A stretch of DNA of 64,000 bases from BQJU01 sp965229635 (lineage in GTDB: Bacteria > Bacteroidota > Bacteroidia > Chitinophagales > Saprospiraceae), in NCBI GenBank assembly GCA_965229635.1, contig OZ245894.1, forward strand, positions 5,642,001-5,706,000, written 5' to 3'. Of the stretch, positions 33,797 to 42,470 are shown in pieces. How positions within the stretch are numbered: the stretch's first letter is position 1; each line of letters begins with the position of its first letter. The notes beneath the pieces are model-generated. The model searched no databases. It saw nothing but the letters and a program-made list of their open reading frames with translations, and had not been told where the DNA came from. A program made the translations under genes and the position numbers.

Positions 33797-34723
33797 ATGG
33801 ATATGAAGAGATGGATGGTACTATTGATTATTTTGGGAAACACTGGATTATTTAGTCAGAACACAATTTCATTTCTGCACTCTGATACCCGTTCAAAGCA
33901 TTCCAGAAATAACATAGAAAAAGTTGATCATCAGGTGGCCATCGAAATTGTTCGCGGCATGGCTTACGTGCAGGCTAGCCTGGATGGACAGCGCGGTAAT
34001 TTCATTGTAGATACTGGCTCGCCAATGATGGTTGTTAATGAGCTACCGGAAAAGGACATACAACGCGCCAAAGCCTGTTCCGGAACGGTGGCGTACAGCA
34101 CGACCCAAATCCGGCAATTTGAGCTGGCTGGTATCGTGCGAAACCATCTCGACGCGCTTAGTTTGGACATCAGCCATTTTGAAGATGCCGCTGATCGGGA
34201 AATCCTTGGTCTTATTGGTTATAATGTGCTCAGCAAATATGAAGTGTTTTTCGACTATGAACAAAAAATGCTTCAATTGTTAAGACCACGTAAAAACTAT
34301 TTGCACAAGGAGCAGTCACCGATTATGGTAATTCCCTTCAAACTGGAGGATCACCTTCCGGTCATTGAAGTCAAGATTGGTGAAAAAACCTTTCGCATGG
34401 GTCTGGATAGCGGAGCAGCTGTCAATCTAATCGACAGAAAGCATGCCGAAAACCTGGATGCCTCTCTCTACAATCAACTGGATGTTGAAGAGGTGCAGGG
34501 ATTGGACCAACGCGTGAAAAAAGTGCACTCCCTGGAAATCAAAGAAACCATCGTTGATCAGGAATCTATAGCCTCCATGAAATACCTGCTGACCGACCTC
34601 TCTACCATCAATCAGAGAGAAGGAAAGAGCATTGATGGTTTGCTGGGTTATCCTTTCTTCCAAAATATGAAGTTTTCCATCAATTATCGCAATCAGCGCA
34701 TCTACGTTTGGGAAATGAATTAA
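33797..34723 (+). CDS. Retropepsin-like aspartyl protease, exported
   Basis: A 308-residue exported protein with a signal peptide (about 1-21). It has two aspartyl-protease half-domains, each with a DTG-like active-site motif: FIVDTGSPMMVV (about 74-85) and MGLDSGAAVNLID (about 202-214). The matching hydrophobic-Gly blocks are ILGLIGYNVLSKYEVFFDY and IDGLLGYPFFQNMKFSINY. Both active-site Asps are present, so a pepsin-like bilobal enzyme from a single chain is possible. Such proteins are widespread in Bacteroidota, with unknown substrates. A second ATG at 33803 is possible. Confidence 0.82.
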   Translation: MDMKRWMVLLIILGNTGLFSQNTISFLHSDTRSKHSRNNIEKVDHQVAIEIVRGMAYVQASLDGQRGNFIVDTGSPMMVVNELPEKDIQRAKACSGTVAYSTTQIRQFELAGIVRNHLDALSLDISHFEDAADREILGLIGYNVLSKYEVFFDYEQKMLQLLRPRKNYLHKEQSPIMVIPFKLEDHLPVIEVKIGEKTFRMGLDSGAAVNLIDRKHAENLDASLYNQLDVEEVQGLDQRVKKVHSLEIKETIVDQESIASMKYLLTDLSTINQREGKSIDGLLGYPFFQNMKFSINYRNQRIYVWEMN

Positions 34724-34735
34724 TACCGCTACTAT

Positions 34736-34778
34736 ATTGACCGGTCATTATATTGGAACATATGCCTGACCGGTCAAT
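34736..34778. promoter_or_regulatory. Paired TGACCGGTCA palindromes
   Basis: Two identical 10-bp palindromes at 34738-34747 and 34767-34776, centres 29 bp apart. With AT flanks they also form a 12-bp inverted repeat (ATTGACCGGTCA/TGACCGGTCAAT, 19-base loop). This could be a dimeric-regulator operator pair or a terminator of the protease gene. Confidence 0.4.
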
Positions 34779-34785
34779 GTATGTA

Positions 34786-34967
34786 CCCCTATCTCCATTT
34801 CCTCCACTCCTTCCAATTCCTGCAAATCTCTACACTTTTCTCCTCCGTCTCCCCAGTCTCCCCTGTCTCCTCTATCTACTTCCATTCTCTCAATCCTTCC
34901 ATTTCATCCTTTCCCACTCTCCAATTCATTTAACCACTTCCTAACTTCTAATTCACCTCCAATTTAC
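34786..34967. repeat. Polypyrimidine-rich tract
   Basis: About 182 bases dominated by C and T on the plus strand with only four G residues by eye. It is built of loose units such as CTCC, CTTCC and GTCTCC. A 63-codon frame inside it is not credible. Confidence 0.7.
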
Positions 34968-35301
34968 GTATAGACAAGACCTTTGCTGTCACTAAAAGCT
35001 GTTGTTTGATCAACCCAAAAAAATTCTTCCCTTGTCTAACAAGTTACTCATGACATACTATTGCCTCCGCTGGCAGTTTCAAAAAATTATTGATTTACGA
35101 TATCGGAAATCGTGCAATATTATCAGTAATCAAATCAAATCTTTATGTACTATTTACACTTAGTCCAAACAACTGCAAAACCAACTGAATATCAATAATT
35201 TAAACCCATTGTTAACAATTAATTAATCTAGATTTAATCAACAGTTTAATTTGCCGCTGTAATCTTGCGGCGAATTTGTTGAAAAAAAAACTTAATCACT
35301 T

Positions 35302-38300
35302 ATGCAAAAAGTCTACACGCTCCTACTGCTCCTTTTCGCTTGCTTCTCGCAGGCCTTTGCTCAAACAGTAGTGACAATTCAAGACGGAGATCTGGTTGGT
35401 GACACTGAATACAACTGGACTAACGACAACATCTATCTACTCGACGGTTACGTTTTCCTGGAAGCAGGTGGCGTACTGAACATCGAAAAAGGTACCGTAA
35501 TCAAAGGTAAATCAGAGCCTACTACCGGCGAGTCTGCTTCAGCTTTGATTATCACCGTTGGTGCTCAAATCTTTGCCAACGGTTCGGCTACACAGCCTAT
35601 CATCTTCACCGCTGAGATTGACGACACTAATGACCCTAACGACCTGGAAGCCATTGACCGTGGCTTGTGGGGTGGACTGATCCTGCTGGGAGATGCGACC
35701 ATCGCTCGTCCAGGCGGAACCGACAACATTGAAGGTATCCCTGCTGACCAGGATCGTGCCCGTTATGGGGGGACTAATGATACCGACAACTCTGGTACCC
35801 TGCGTTACATTTCCATCCGTCACGGTGGTGATGTGATTAGCAATGGTGATGAAATCAATGGTTTGACTCTTGGTGGTGTTGGTAGCGGTACTACCCTGGA
35901 ATACATTGAGGTATTTGCCAATGACGACGATGGTATCGAGTGGTTTGGTGGTACAGCTAGCGTGAAATATGCTTCTGTAGCTTTCTGTAAGGATGACAGC
36001 TACGACTACGACTTTGGTTGGAGAGGAAAAGGACAATTCTGGTTTACCATCCTGGATACAGATATTTGCGGCCGCGGTGGTGAGCACGACGGTGCCACCC
36101 CGGATGATCAGCTGCCTTTCTCCAAGCCTACAATCTTTAACACCACTTACATCGGACCTGGTGTAAATGCCACTCCTGATGGTGACGGTGGCGACATCGG
36201 AATCATTTTGCGTGATAACGCAGGTGGATTATACAACAACAGCATCATCACTGAATTTGCCGGCATCGGTTTGGCAGTGGAAGACAAGTCAGGTGATATT
36301 GACTCTTATGGCTACCTGCTATCAGGTGACCTGGCCTTCAACAACTGTGTTTGGTGGGACTTTTTCGCAGGTAACGATCCTAACGATTTTGCGAAACTGG
36401 TAGACACTGATGGTGTGGAATTGGCCAACAGTGGCGACCTGGTTTCTACTCTTTTGAATTCTGGCAACGAAGTTTTCACACCCAATCTGGGTGGTATCAG
36501 CCGCACACCAAACGGAGGTCTGGACCCACGCCCTAATGGCGACAGCGACGTATTGACTGGTGGTGTGATCCCTTCTGATCCATTTTTTGATCAGGTAACT
36601 TACCGCGGTGCTTTCAGCAACCAAAACAACTGGTTGTTGGGATGGACTGCTCTTGATGAGTACGGATACCTTGGCGACCTGGCTACTCCACAAACGACTG
36701 ACTGTAGCAACCCTATTGTGATCAGAGATGGTGACTTGTTGGGTAACCAGACTTACGAGTGGACCAACGACAACTGCTACTTGCTCGATGGGTATGTATT
36801 CCTGGAAGCAGGTGGTGTTTTGAATATTGAGCCTGGAACAGTAATCAAAGGAAAATCAGAACCTACTACTGGTGAATCTGCTTCGGCCCTAATCATTACA
36901 GTGGGTGCACAAATCTTTGCAGAAGGCGCCCCTGACAATCCAATTATCTTCACGGCTGAGATCGATGATGTTGAAGATCCTAACGATCTAGAATCAATCG
37001 ACCGTGGTTTGTGGGGTGGTTTGATTGTGTTGGGTGATGCGACAGTTGCTCGTCCTGGCGGAACCGACAATATCGAAGGTATTCCTGCCGATCAGGAGCG
37101 TGCACGTTACGGTGGTTCTGATGACACCGACAACTCAGGAATTATCCGCTACGTGTCCATCCGTCACGGTGGTGACGTGATCAGCAATGGTGACGAAATT
37201 AACGGTTTGACCCTTGGTGGTGTTGGTAGTGGAACGACTATCGAATACGTGGAAGTCTTTGCCAATGACGATGACGGTATCGAATGGTTTGGTGGTACCG
37301 TTGATGTAAGGTACGCATCAGTAGCATTCTGTAAGGATGATAGCTACGATTATGACTTTGGTTGGAGAGGTCGCGGCCAATACTGGTTTACCATCCTGGG
37401 TACCGACATTTGTGGTCGCGGTGGTGAGCACGATGGTGCCAGCCCTGACGATCAACTGCCATTCTCAAAGCCAACTATTTCCAATGCAACCTACATTGGG
37501 CCTGGTGTTGATGCAACTCCTGATGGCGACGGTGGTGACATCGGAATTATCCTGCGTGACAATGCCGGTGGATTGTACTACAACAGTATCATTTCTGAGT
37601 ATCCTGGTATCGGTCTGGCAGTAGAAGACAAGTCAGGTGATGTAGACTCTTACGGTTACCTTTTGTCAGGTGATTTGGCTTTCACCAACTGTTTGTGGTG
37701 GGACTTCTTCGTAGGTAATGATCCAAATGACTTCGCCAGATTGGTAGACACTGATGGTGTTGAATTGGCCAACAGTGGTGATCTGGTTACTACGCTGGTA
37801 GCGGACGGTAACACTGCTGAGAACCCACTGTTTTACGGTGTAAGCCGCGAACCAGATGGTGGTCTGGACCCACGTCCAAGCTTGTATGGTCCTGCTTACA
37901 GCGGTGCTGCAACTGTTGGTGATGCATTCTTTGACGATGTTGACTTCCGTGGAGCCTTCAATCCAAACGGCAACTTGTGGTTGTTGAACTGGACCGCTCT
38001 GGACGAGTATGGCTACATCGGCAATCTGGTGAGCACTGACGATATCGTGAAGGAATCTAACGGTATTGCTTTTGAAGCACCGGTTCCTACCCCTTCCAGC
38101 TACGAAGCTAGCGTGAATTTCGAATTACCGGTTTCTGCTGAGGTAAACATGACAGTGGTAGATATCGCTGGTCGTCAAATGAAAACGGTGTTGAACAACC
38201 AGAAGTTTGTTGCCGGTCAGCACCAGCACACCTTCTCTGTTCAGGATTTGGCAAACGGTACTTACTTCCTGGTATTCCAGGTAGAAGGCGCTGTTTTGAC

Positions 38301-38328
38301 TCACAAGTTGATTGTTACAAGAAACTAA
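35302..38328 (+). CDS. T9SS surface protein of two tandem ~448-residue repeats
   Basis: A 1008-residue exported protein. It has a signal peptide (about 1-20), two long homologous repeats (about 22-475 and 476-930, offset about 1344 bases) and a C-terminal type A sorting domain (about 935-1008; VVDIAGRQMKTVL, then LANGTYFLVFQVEG). Each repeat carries GGVLNIEPGTVIKG-like turns, WGGLILLGDAT, NGLTLGGVGSGTT and DDDGIEWFGGT, suggesting a right-handed beta-helix with many Asp-rich, possibly Ca-binding, turns. Codon bias suggests high expression. It is followed by a TonB-dependent receptor gene, a pairing I recall as common in Bacteroidota. The ligand is unknown. Confidence 0.85.
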   Translation: MQKVYTLLLLLFACFSQAFAQTVVTIQDGDLVGDTEYNWTNDNIYLLDGYVFLEAGGVLNIEKGTVIKGKSEPTTGESASALIITVGAQIFANGSATQPIIFTAEIDDTNDPNDLEAIDRGLWGGLILLGDATIARPGGTDNIEGIPADQDRARYGGTNDTDNSGTLRYISIRHGGDVISNGDEINGLTLGGVGSGTTLEYIEVFANDDDGIEWFGGTASVKYASVAFCKDDSYDYDFGWRGKGQFWFTILDTDICGRGGEHDGATPDDQLPFSKPTIFNTTYIGPGVNATPDGDGGDIGIILRDNAGGLYNNSIITEFAGIGLAVEDKSGDIDSYGYLLSGDLAFNNCVWWDFFAGNDPNDFAKLVDTDGVELANSGDLVSTLLNSGNEVFTPNLGGISRTPNGGLDPRPNGDSDVLTGGVIPSDPFFDQVTYRGAFSNQNNWLLGWTALDEYGYLGDLATPQTTDCSNPIVIRDGDLLGNQTYEWTNDNCYLLDGYVFLEAGGVLNIEPGTVIKGKSEPTTGESASALIITVGAQIFAEGAPDNPIIFTAEIDDVEDPNDLESIDRGLWGGLIVLGDATVARPGGTDNIEGIPADQERARYGGSDDTDNSGIIRYVSIRHGGDVISNGDEINGLTLGGVGSGTTIEYVEVFANDDDGIEWFGGTVDVRYASVAFCKDDSYDYDFGWRGRGQYWFTILGTDICGRGGEHDGASPDDQLPFSKPTISNATYIGPGVDATPDGDGGDIGIILRDNAGGLYYNSIISEYPGIGLAVEDKSGDVDSYGYLLSGDLAFTNCLWWDFFVGNDPNDFARLVDTDGVELANSGDLVTTLVADGNTAENPLFYGVSREPDGGLDPRPSLYGPAYSGAATVGDAFFDDVDFRGAFNPNGNLWLLNWTALDEYGYIGNLVSTDDIVKESNGIAFEAPVPTPSSYEASVNFELPVSAEVNMTVVDIAGRQMKTVLNNQKFVAGQHQHTFSVQDLANGTYFLVFQVEGAVLTHKLIVTRN

Positions 38329-38380
38329 TTCGCAGATGTTAATAGCTTTGCGATTTTTATAAAAATCATTTATGTCAATT

Positions 38381-38421
38381 GGTCTCGGGTGATAATTTTT
38401 TGCCCGAGACCGGATTTTTTT
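38381..38421 (+). terminator. Strong intercistronic terminator
   Basis: Perfect 9-bp stem GGTCTCGGG/CCCGAGACC, a 13-base loop, then GGA and a run of eight T, ending 22 bases before the TonB-receptor ATG. It would reduce read-through from the surface-protein gene into the receptor gene. Confidence 0.8.
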
Positions 38422-38442
38422 TCATAACTATCAGTAACAACC

Positions 38443-41319
38443 ATGAAAAAGCTTTTCTTGCCCTTAGTTTTAATGATGGGATTCCTCCAACTGGTCTACG
38501 CCCAGAAGGGAGCAATCAGCGGGACAATTATCGATGAAAATTCCGGAGAAACCTTGATCGGTGCAAACGTTTTGATCGATGGCACCACCATCGGTACCTC
38601 CACCGACTTTGATGGTAAATTTCAATTCAGTGTAGAGCCCGGCACCTACGTAGTATCAGTTTCCTACATTGGCTACAACGAGAAGAAAGTTAGCGACGTT
38701 GAAGTGAAAGCCAACGAAACGACTTACCTGGACGTCGCCCTGTCAGACGAGGCCATGGAGCTAGAACTCGACGTGGTTGTTACAGCAAAGATTATCGAAC
38801 GGTCCGAAAATGCCATTCTGATGCTTCAGAAAAAATCGGACAAGATTCAGGACGGTATTTCCTCTCAGGAAATCTCCCGTCTGGGTGCCGGTGACGCCGC
38901 AGCCGCCCTGACTAAAGTGACCGGAACTACTATTGTAGATGGTAAATATGTATACGTACGTGGTTTGGGTGACCGCTACTCCTCAACTTCGCTCAATGGT
39001 ACGCGCCTTCCGAGTATCGATCCTTACCGCAACAGTGCTCAGCTGGACTTGATCCCGAGTAACCTGCTGGACAACATTATTGCGGCCAAAACCTTTACTC
39101 CTGACCTTCCCGGCGACTTTACCGGCGGGTTTGTGGACATCAAGATCAAGACCTTACCGGAGCGTTTTACTTACAATGTTTCCGTCTCAACTACCTACAA
39201 TACACAAAGCTCTTTCATCGATGACTTTTTGACTTTCGAAGCCGGCGATATGGCTAAATTTGGCTTTAACGATGGCTATCTGGACAAACCATCAGCGCTG
39301 AACAACCCACGTTTGGAAGAACTGAATGTACTCGACCGCTCGGGAGCAACTGCTGCCCGTCGCGACAACGAGGTAGCAGAATTGTTACACACCACCATTG
39401 GTGAATTCAACCAGCAATTGGTACCCGATGCTAAGCGCACGCCACTCAACCACAGCTTTTCCTTTAATATAGGCAACCAATTCAACCTTGGCAAAAACGA
39501 TCTTCCACTAGGTGTTTTGTTCTCCATGAACTACGGCAAAAACTACCAGCACTACGCCAATGTGACCAATGCCAACTACACCAATACCGGTACCAATTCC
39601 GATATGCTGTTGGAAGACTTTGACATGCTGGATACACGTAGTGTAGAGCAATCTGACCTGGGCGGATTATTCGGTCTTTCACTTCGCCCCTCTCCTAACA
39701 ATGAAATCAGCATCTATGCCATTTTCAGCCACCAGGGTTTCCAGGAAGGTCGTTCTCTGGAGGGTGATTATTCCGTCTACGGAATTGCCCGCCCGGATCG
39801 CCTTTTCCAGTCTCGTACCTTGAGCTTTATGGAAAGACAACTGTTTGACGTTGTACTCAACGGTTCTCATGTGATTCCGGCGGCAGGTAATATGAAAATC
39901 GAGTGGGCCGGAAGTTACGTATTGGGCAAACAGTTGGAACCAGACTTGCGCTTTTTTGCCAATACTTATGACATCGATCGCGACCTGTACTCCATCGCCA
40001 CTTCTCAGTACCTGGCTCCTGGTCACTACTTCCGCGATTTGAATGATGTTTCTTACGAAGGTAAATTAGACATTACACTGCCATTTTTGCAAAGCAAAAG
40101 CAATAGCAACAAGATCAAGTTTGGTGGTTTGTACCGGACCAAAACCCGGGAATTTACAGAAAACATTTACAACATTCTCCGTTCTCAGGGCCAGGCTTAC
40201 AACGGCGACCCCGATGCTTACTTCGGTAAGGGAAATATCGGTGTTGTAGAACAAACAGAAGATCGCAACACCATCGGCTTGTTCATCAGTGATGATACCA
40301 GCCCGATCGCCATTTACGACGGTGAAGCAAACATTTGGGCGGCTTACGGTATGGTGACTTACCAGATTGCCAGTCCGCTGAAGGTGATTGCCGGTGCTCG
40401 CGTGGAAGGAACTGACTACTTCGTGGAAAGTTCAGCCGCTGAACTCAACCCCAACCCAGAACTGTTTAGAGGATCTATCGACGAGGTGGACCTGTTGCCT
40501 GCCGTCAATCTGATCTATTCTCTCAACGACAATATGAACATTCGTGCCGCCTATAGTAACACCCTGGCTCGCCCGAATATGCGTGAAATTGCACCTTTTG
40601 CTTCCTTCGGCTTCATCGGTGACCCACTCATTTTTGGTAATGTAAATCTACAGCGTTCCAGAATCAATAACCTTGACCTGCGCTACGAAATTTACATGCG
40701 TCCCGGCGAAATGGCTGCGGTAAGTGCCTTCTACAAGCAATTCAAAGATCCAATCGTCCGTACCTACCGTCCGGCTGGTAACCCACAATTTACCTGGGTA
40801 AACACCGCTGATGCCAACCTATATGGTTTGGAATTGGAAGTGCGTAAAGGCCTGGACTTCATCTCTCCAGCTTTGCAAAACTTTACCGTGAGCGGTAACC
40901 TGGCGCTGATCATTTCAGAGGTAGCGCTTGACTCGGTGGAACTGGCTAAAAACCGCGCCGTTGATCCTGAATTCCCCGAAACACGTGAATTCCAGGGACA
41001 GTCGCCATTTGTGGCCAATGCCAACCTAAGCTACACCAATGCCGACAAAGGCTGGGATGCCATTATTGCCTTCAACTTCTTCGGTGACCGTTTGTCGGCT
41101 ACCGGTGTAGAAGGTACGCCTGATATCTTTGAAAAAGGCCGGGGACAGCTCGACTTTTCTGTGAGCAAGAAATTTGGCAACTTCCAGGTGAAGCTGCGTG
41201 CCATCAACCTGCTTAATCCTGATTTTGAACGCTTCTCAGAGTACAAAGGTGAGCGTTACATCTATACACAGTATAAGCGAGGAACAGAATTTGGCGTAGG
41301 GCTTTCCTACGGATTTTAA
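38443..41319 (+). CDS. TonB-dependent outer-membrane receptor with carboxypeptidase-regulatory-like N-domain
   Basis: A 958-residue outer-membrane active transporter. It has a signal peptide (about 1-20) and a carboxypeptidase-regulatory-like domain (about 24-105; GTIIDENSGETLIGANVLIDG). The plug domain follows (about 120-230; VYVRGLGDRYSSTSLNGTRLPS), then a 22-strand-type barrel ending in the terminal Phe of outer-membrane proteins (FGVGLSYGF). It is a single receptor, not a SusC of a SusCD pair, as no SusD follows. The upstream surface protein and downstream PiT-like permease suggest a shared substrate. Confidence 0.93.
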   Translation: MKKLFLPLVLMMGFLQLVYAQKGAISGTIIDENSGETLIGANVLIDGTTIGTSTDFDGKFQFSVEPGTYVVSVSYIGYNEKKVSDVEVKANETTYLDVALSDEAMELELDVVVTAKIIERSENAILMLQKKSDKIQDGISSQEISRLGAGDAAAALTKVTGTTIVDGKYVYVRGLGDRYSSTSLNGTRLPSIDPYRNSAQLDLIPSNLLDNIIAAKTFTPDLPGDFTGGFVDIKIKTLPERFTYNVSVSTTYNTQSSFIDDFLTFEAGDMAKFGFNDGYLDKPSALNNPRLEELNVLDRSGATAARRDNEVAELLHTTIGEFNQQLVPDAKRTPLNHSFSFNIGNQFNLGKNDLPLGVLFSMNYGKNYQHYANVTNANYTNTGTNSDMLLEDFDMLDTRSVEQSDLGGLFGLSLRPSPNNEISIYAIFSHQGFQEGRSLEGDYSVYGIARPDRLFQSRTLSFMERQLFDVVLNGSHVIPAAGNMKIEWAGSYVLGKQLEPDLRFFANTYDIDRDLYSIATSQYLAPGHYFRDLNDVSYEGKLDITLPFLQSKSNSNKIKFGGLYRTKTREFTENIYNILRSQGQAYNGDPDAYFGKGNIGVVEQTEDRNTIGLFISDDTSPIAIYDGEANIWAAYGMVTYQIASPLKVIAGARVEGTDYFVESSAAELNPNPELFRGSIDEVDLLPAVNLIYSLNDNMNIRAAYSNTLARPNMREIAPFASFGFIGDPLIFGNVNLQRSRINNLDLRYEIYMRPGEMAAVSAFYKQFKDPIVRTYRPAGNPQFTWVNTADANLYGLELEVRKGLDFISPALQNFTVSGNLALIISEVALDSVELAKNRAVDPEFPETREFQGQSPFVANANLSYTNADKGWDAIIAFNFFGDRLSATGVEGTPDIFEKGRGQLDFSVSKKFGNFQVKLRAINLLNPDFERFSEYKGERYIYTQYKRGTEFGVGLSYGF

Positions 41320-41326
41320 TCCAACA

Positions 41327-41361
41327 GAAGGCGGTTATTTCCATTATGGTTAACCGCCTTC
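41327..41361 (+). terminator. Terminator after TonB receptor
   Basis: 11-bp stem GAAGGCGGTTA/TAACCGCCTTC followed by TATTTTTTA. Confidence 0.75.
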
Positions 41362-41456
41362 TATTTTTTACTACCTTTACAGCAGCCCCAATTAAAACTG
41401 ATTTGCTTCTCCTCTGCCGGGTAAGTAAATCCGCAAAAAACAAGACCAGCTAAATC

Positions 41457-42407
41457 ATGGATATTTCATTGATTATTATGTGGCTCGGGTTCATCATGGC
41501 CGGTTATTCAGTAGTCGGTAATGATAGTATTCAAACCCTGGGTACATTTTTGAGTTCTAACGAAGATCGTCCCTGGTACATTCTCTGGTTATTTGCAGGG
41601 AGCATTCTGTCCTTTACACTGCTCTATGGCTGGTACCACTACAGTGGAGATGTATCCTACGGAAGATTGAGTAAATATCCGATGCCTGCAAGTTTTGGCT
41701 GGCCCTACCTCCTACCACCAATTACCCTGATGTTTCTGACCCGAACGGGTATTCCGGTGAGCACCTCTTTCCTGATTTTGACCTTCTTCAACCCGAAGAA
41801 TCTGGATGATATGGTGTACAAATCCGTGCAGGGCTATCTCCTGGCCTTTGCAGTAGCCATTATCATTTACCTGATCATCACCAAGATTGTCGAAAAGCGT
41901 TTTATTGACAATCCCATCAAGAAAAATGAAAAACAAATCTGGACCGTCCTGCAATGGGGCTCCACTGGCTTTTTGTGGTCGCAGTGGCTTATCCAGGATT
42001 TTGCCAATATTTTTGTGTATCTGCCTCGTTCGCTTTCCGCGACCAGCATCTTTATTTCGCTGGCTATTCTGCTCGGACTGTTGGCCTACATTTTTTACGG
42101 CCGGGGTGGTTCCATTCAGGAAATTGTAAAGGCTAAAACCAATACCGTCGACATTCGCTCCGCTACCATCATCGACTTCACCTATGGCATGGTGCTGCTC
42201 TACTTCAAAGAACTCAACAACATCCCCATGAGTACCACCTGGGTATTCATCGGTTTGCTGGCCGGTCGGGAAATTGCTTTGCGCTTCCGTCTGGAGAAGA
42301 AAATGAATGCCAAAACCTTGCGTATGGTCGGTATGGACCTCGCCAAGGTATTCTTTGGACTGGTGGTCAGTATCGCGTTGGTATATATCATGAAGTGGTT
42401 GACGTAG
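41457..42407 (+). CDS. Membrane protein, divergent PiT-type (inorganic phosphate) permease-like
   Basis: A 316-residue polytopic protein with about eight hydrophobic helices. Its two halves each hold motifs like those of PiT/Pho4 permeases. The first half has GNDSIQTLGT (21-30; compare the PiT GAND motif) and TGIPVSTSF (97-105; compare GLPVSTTH). The second half has QDFANIFVYLPR (180-191) and NIPMSTTWVFIGLLAG (255-270). The internal symmetry and motif order fit PiT, but the protein is shorter and the motifs are altered, so the transported ion is inferred. It lies 137 bases after the TonB-receptor gene, beyond a terminator. Confidence 0.6.
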   Translation: MDISLIIMWLGFIMAGYSVVGNDSIQTLGTFLSSNEDRPWYILWLFAGSILSFTLLYGWYHYSGDVSYGRLSKYPMPASFGWPYLLPPITLMFLTRTGIPVSTSFLILTFFNPKNLDDMVYKSVQGYLLAFAVAIIIYLIITKIVEKRFIDNPIKKNEKQIWTVLQWGSTGFLWSQWLIQDFANIFVYLPRSLSATSIFISLAILLGLLAYIFYGRGGSIQEIVKAKTNTVDIRSATIIDFTYGMVLLYFKELNNIPMSTTWVFIGLLAGREIALRFRLEKKMNAKTLRMVGMDLAKVFFGLVVSIALVYIMKWLT

Positions 42408-42424
42408 AAGATATGCTTAGGTAG

Positions 42425-42465
42425 TTGGAAGAAATATAGGGATCGAACCCCTACATTTCTTCCAA
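42425..42465. terminator. Hairpin between convergent genes
   Basis: Long stem TTGGAAGAAATATAGGG pairing with CCCTACATTTCTTCCAA (one mismatch). On the minus strand the loop is TTCGAT, and the hairpin resembles a tRNA acceptor/T-arm minihelix. There is no T run; it may still act as a bidirectional terminator. Confidence 0.5.
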
Positions 42466-42470
42466 GCCTA

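Larger units (their letters stand above)
34724..35301. other. Intergenic region with operator-like palindromes and polypyrimidine tract
   Basis: About 580 bases without a supported gene. It holds two TGACCGGTCA palindromes, a ~180-base C/T-rich tract and an AT-rich promoter region for the highly biased surface-protein gene. A hairpin in the presumed 5' leader (35249-35275, ATTTGCCGC/GCGGCGAAT with one wobble) is also present. Confidence 0.5.

Noticed and set aside
34753..34944. 63-codon frame in the polypyrimidine tract
   Set aside because: Its Pro/Ser/Leu-only composition is forced by the C/T bias of the DNA. There are no features of a real protein.
38443..41319. SusC/SusD polysaccharide-utilisation pair
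   Set aside because: The receptor has no SusD-like gene next to it; the neighbours are a T9SS beta-helix protein and a PiT-like permease.
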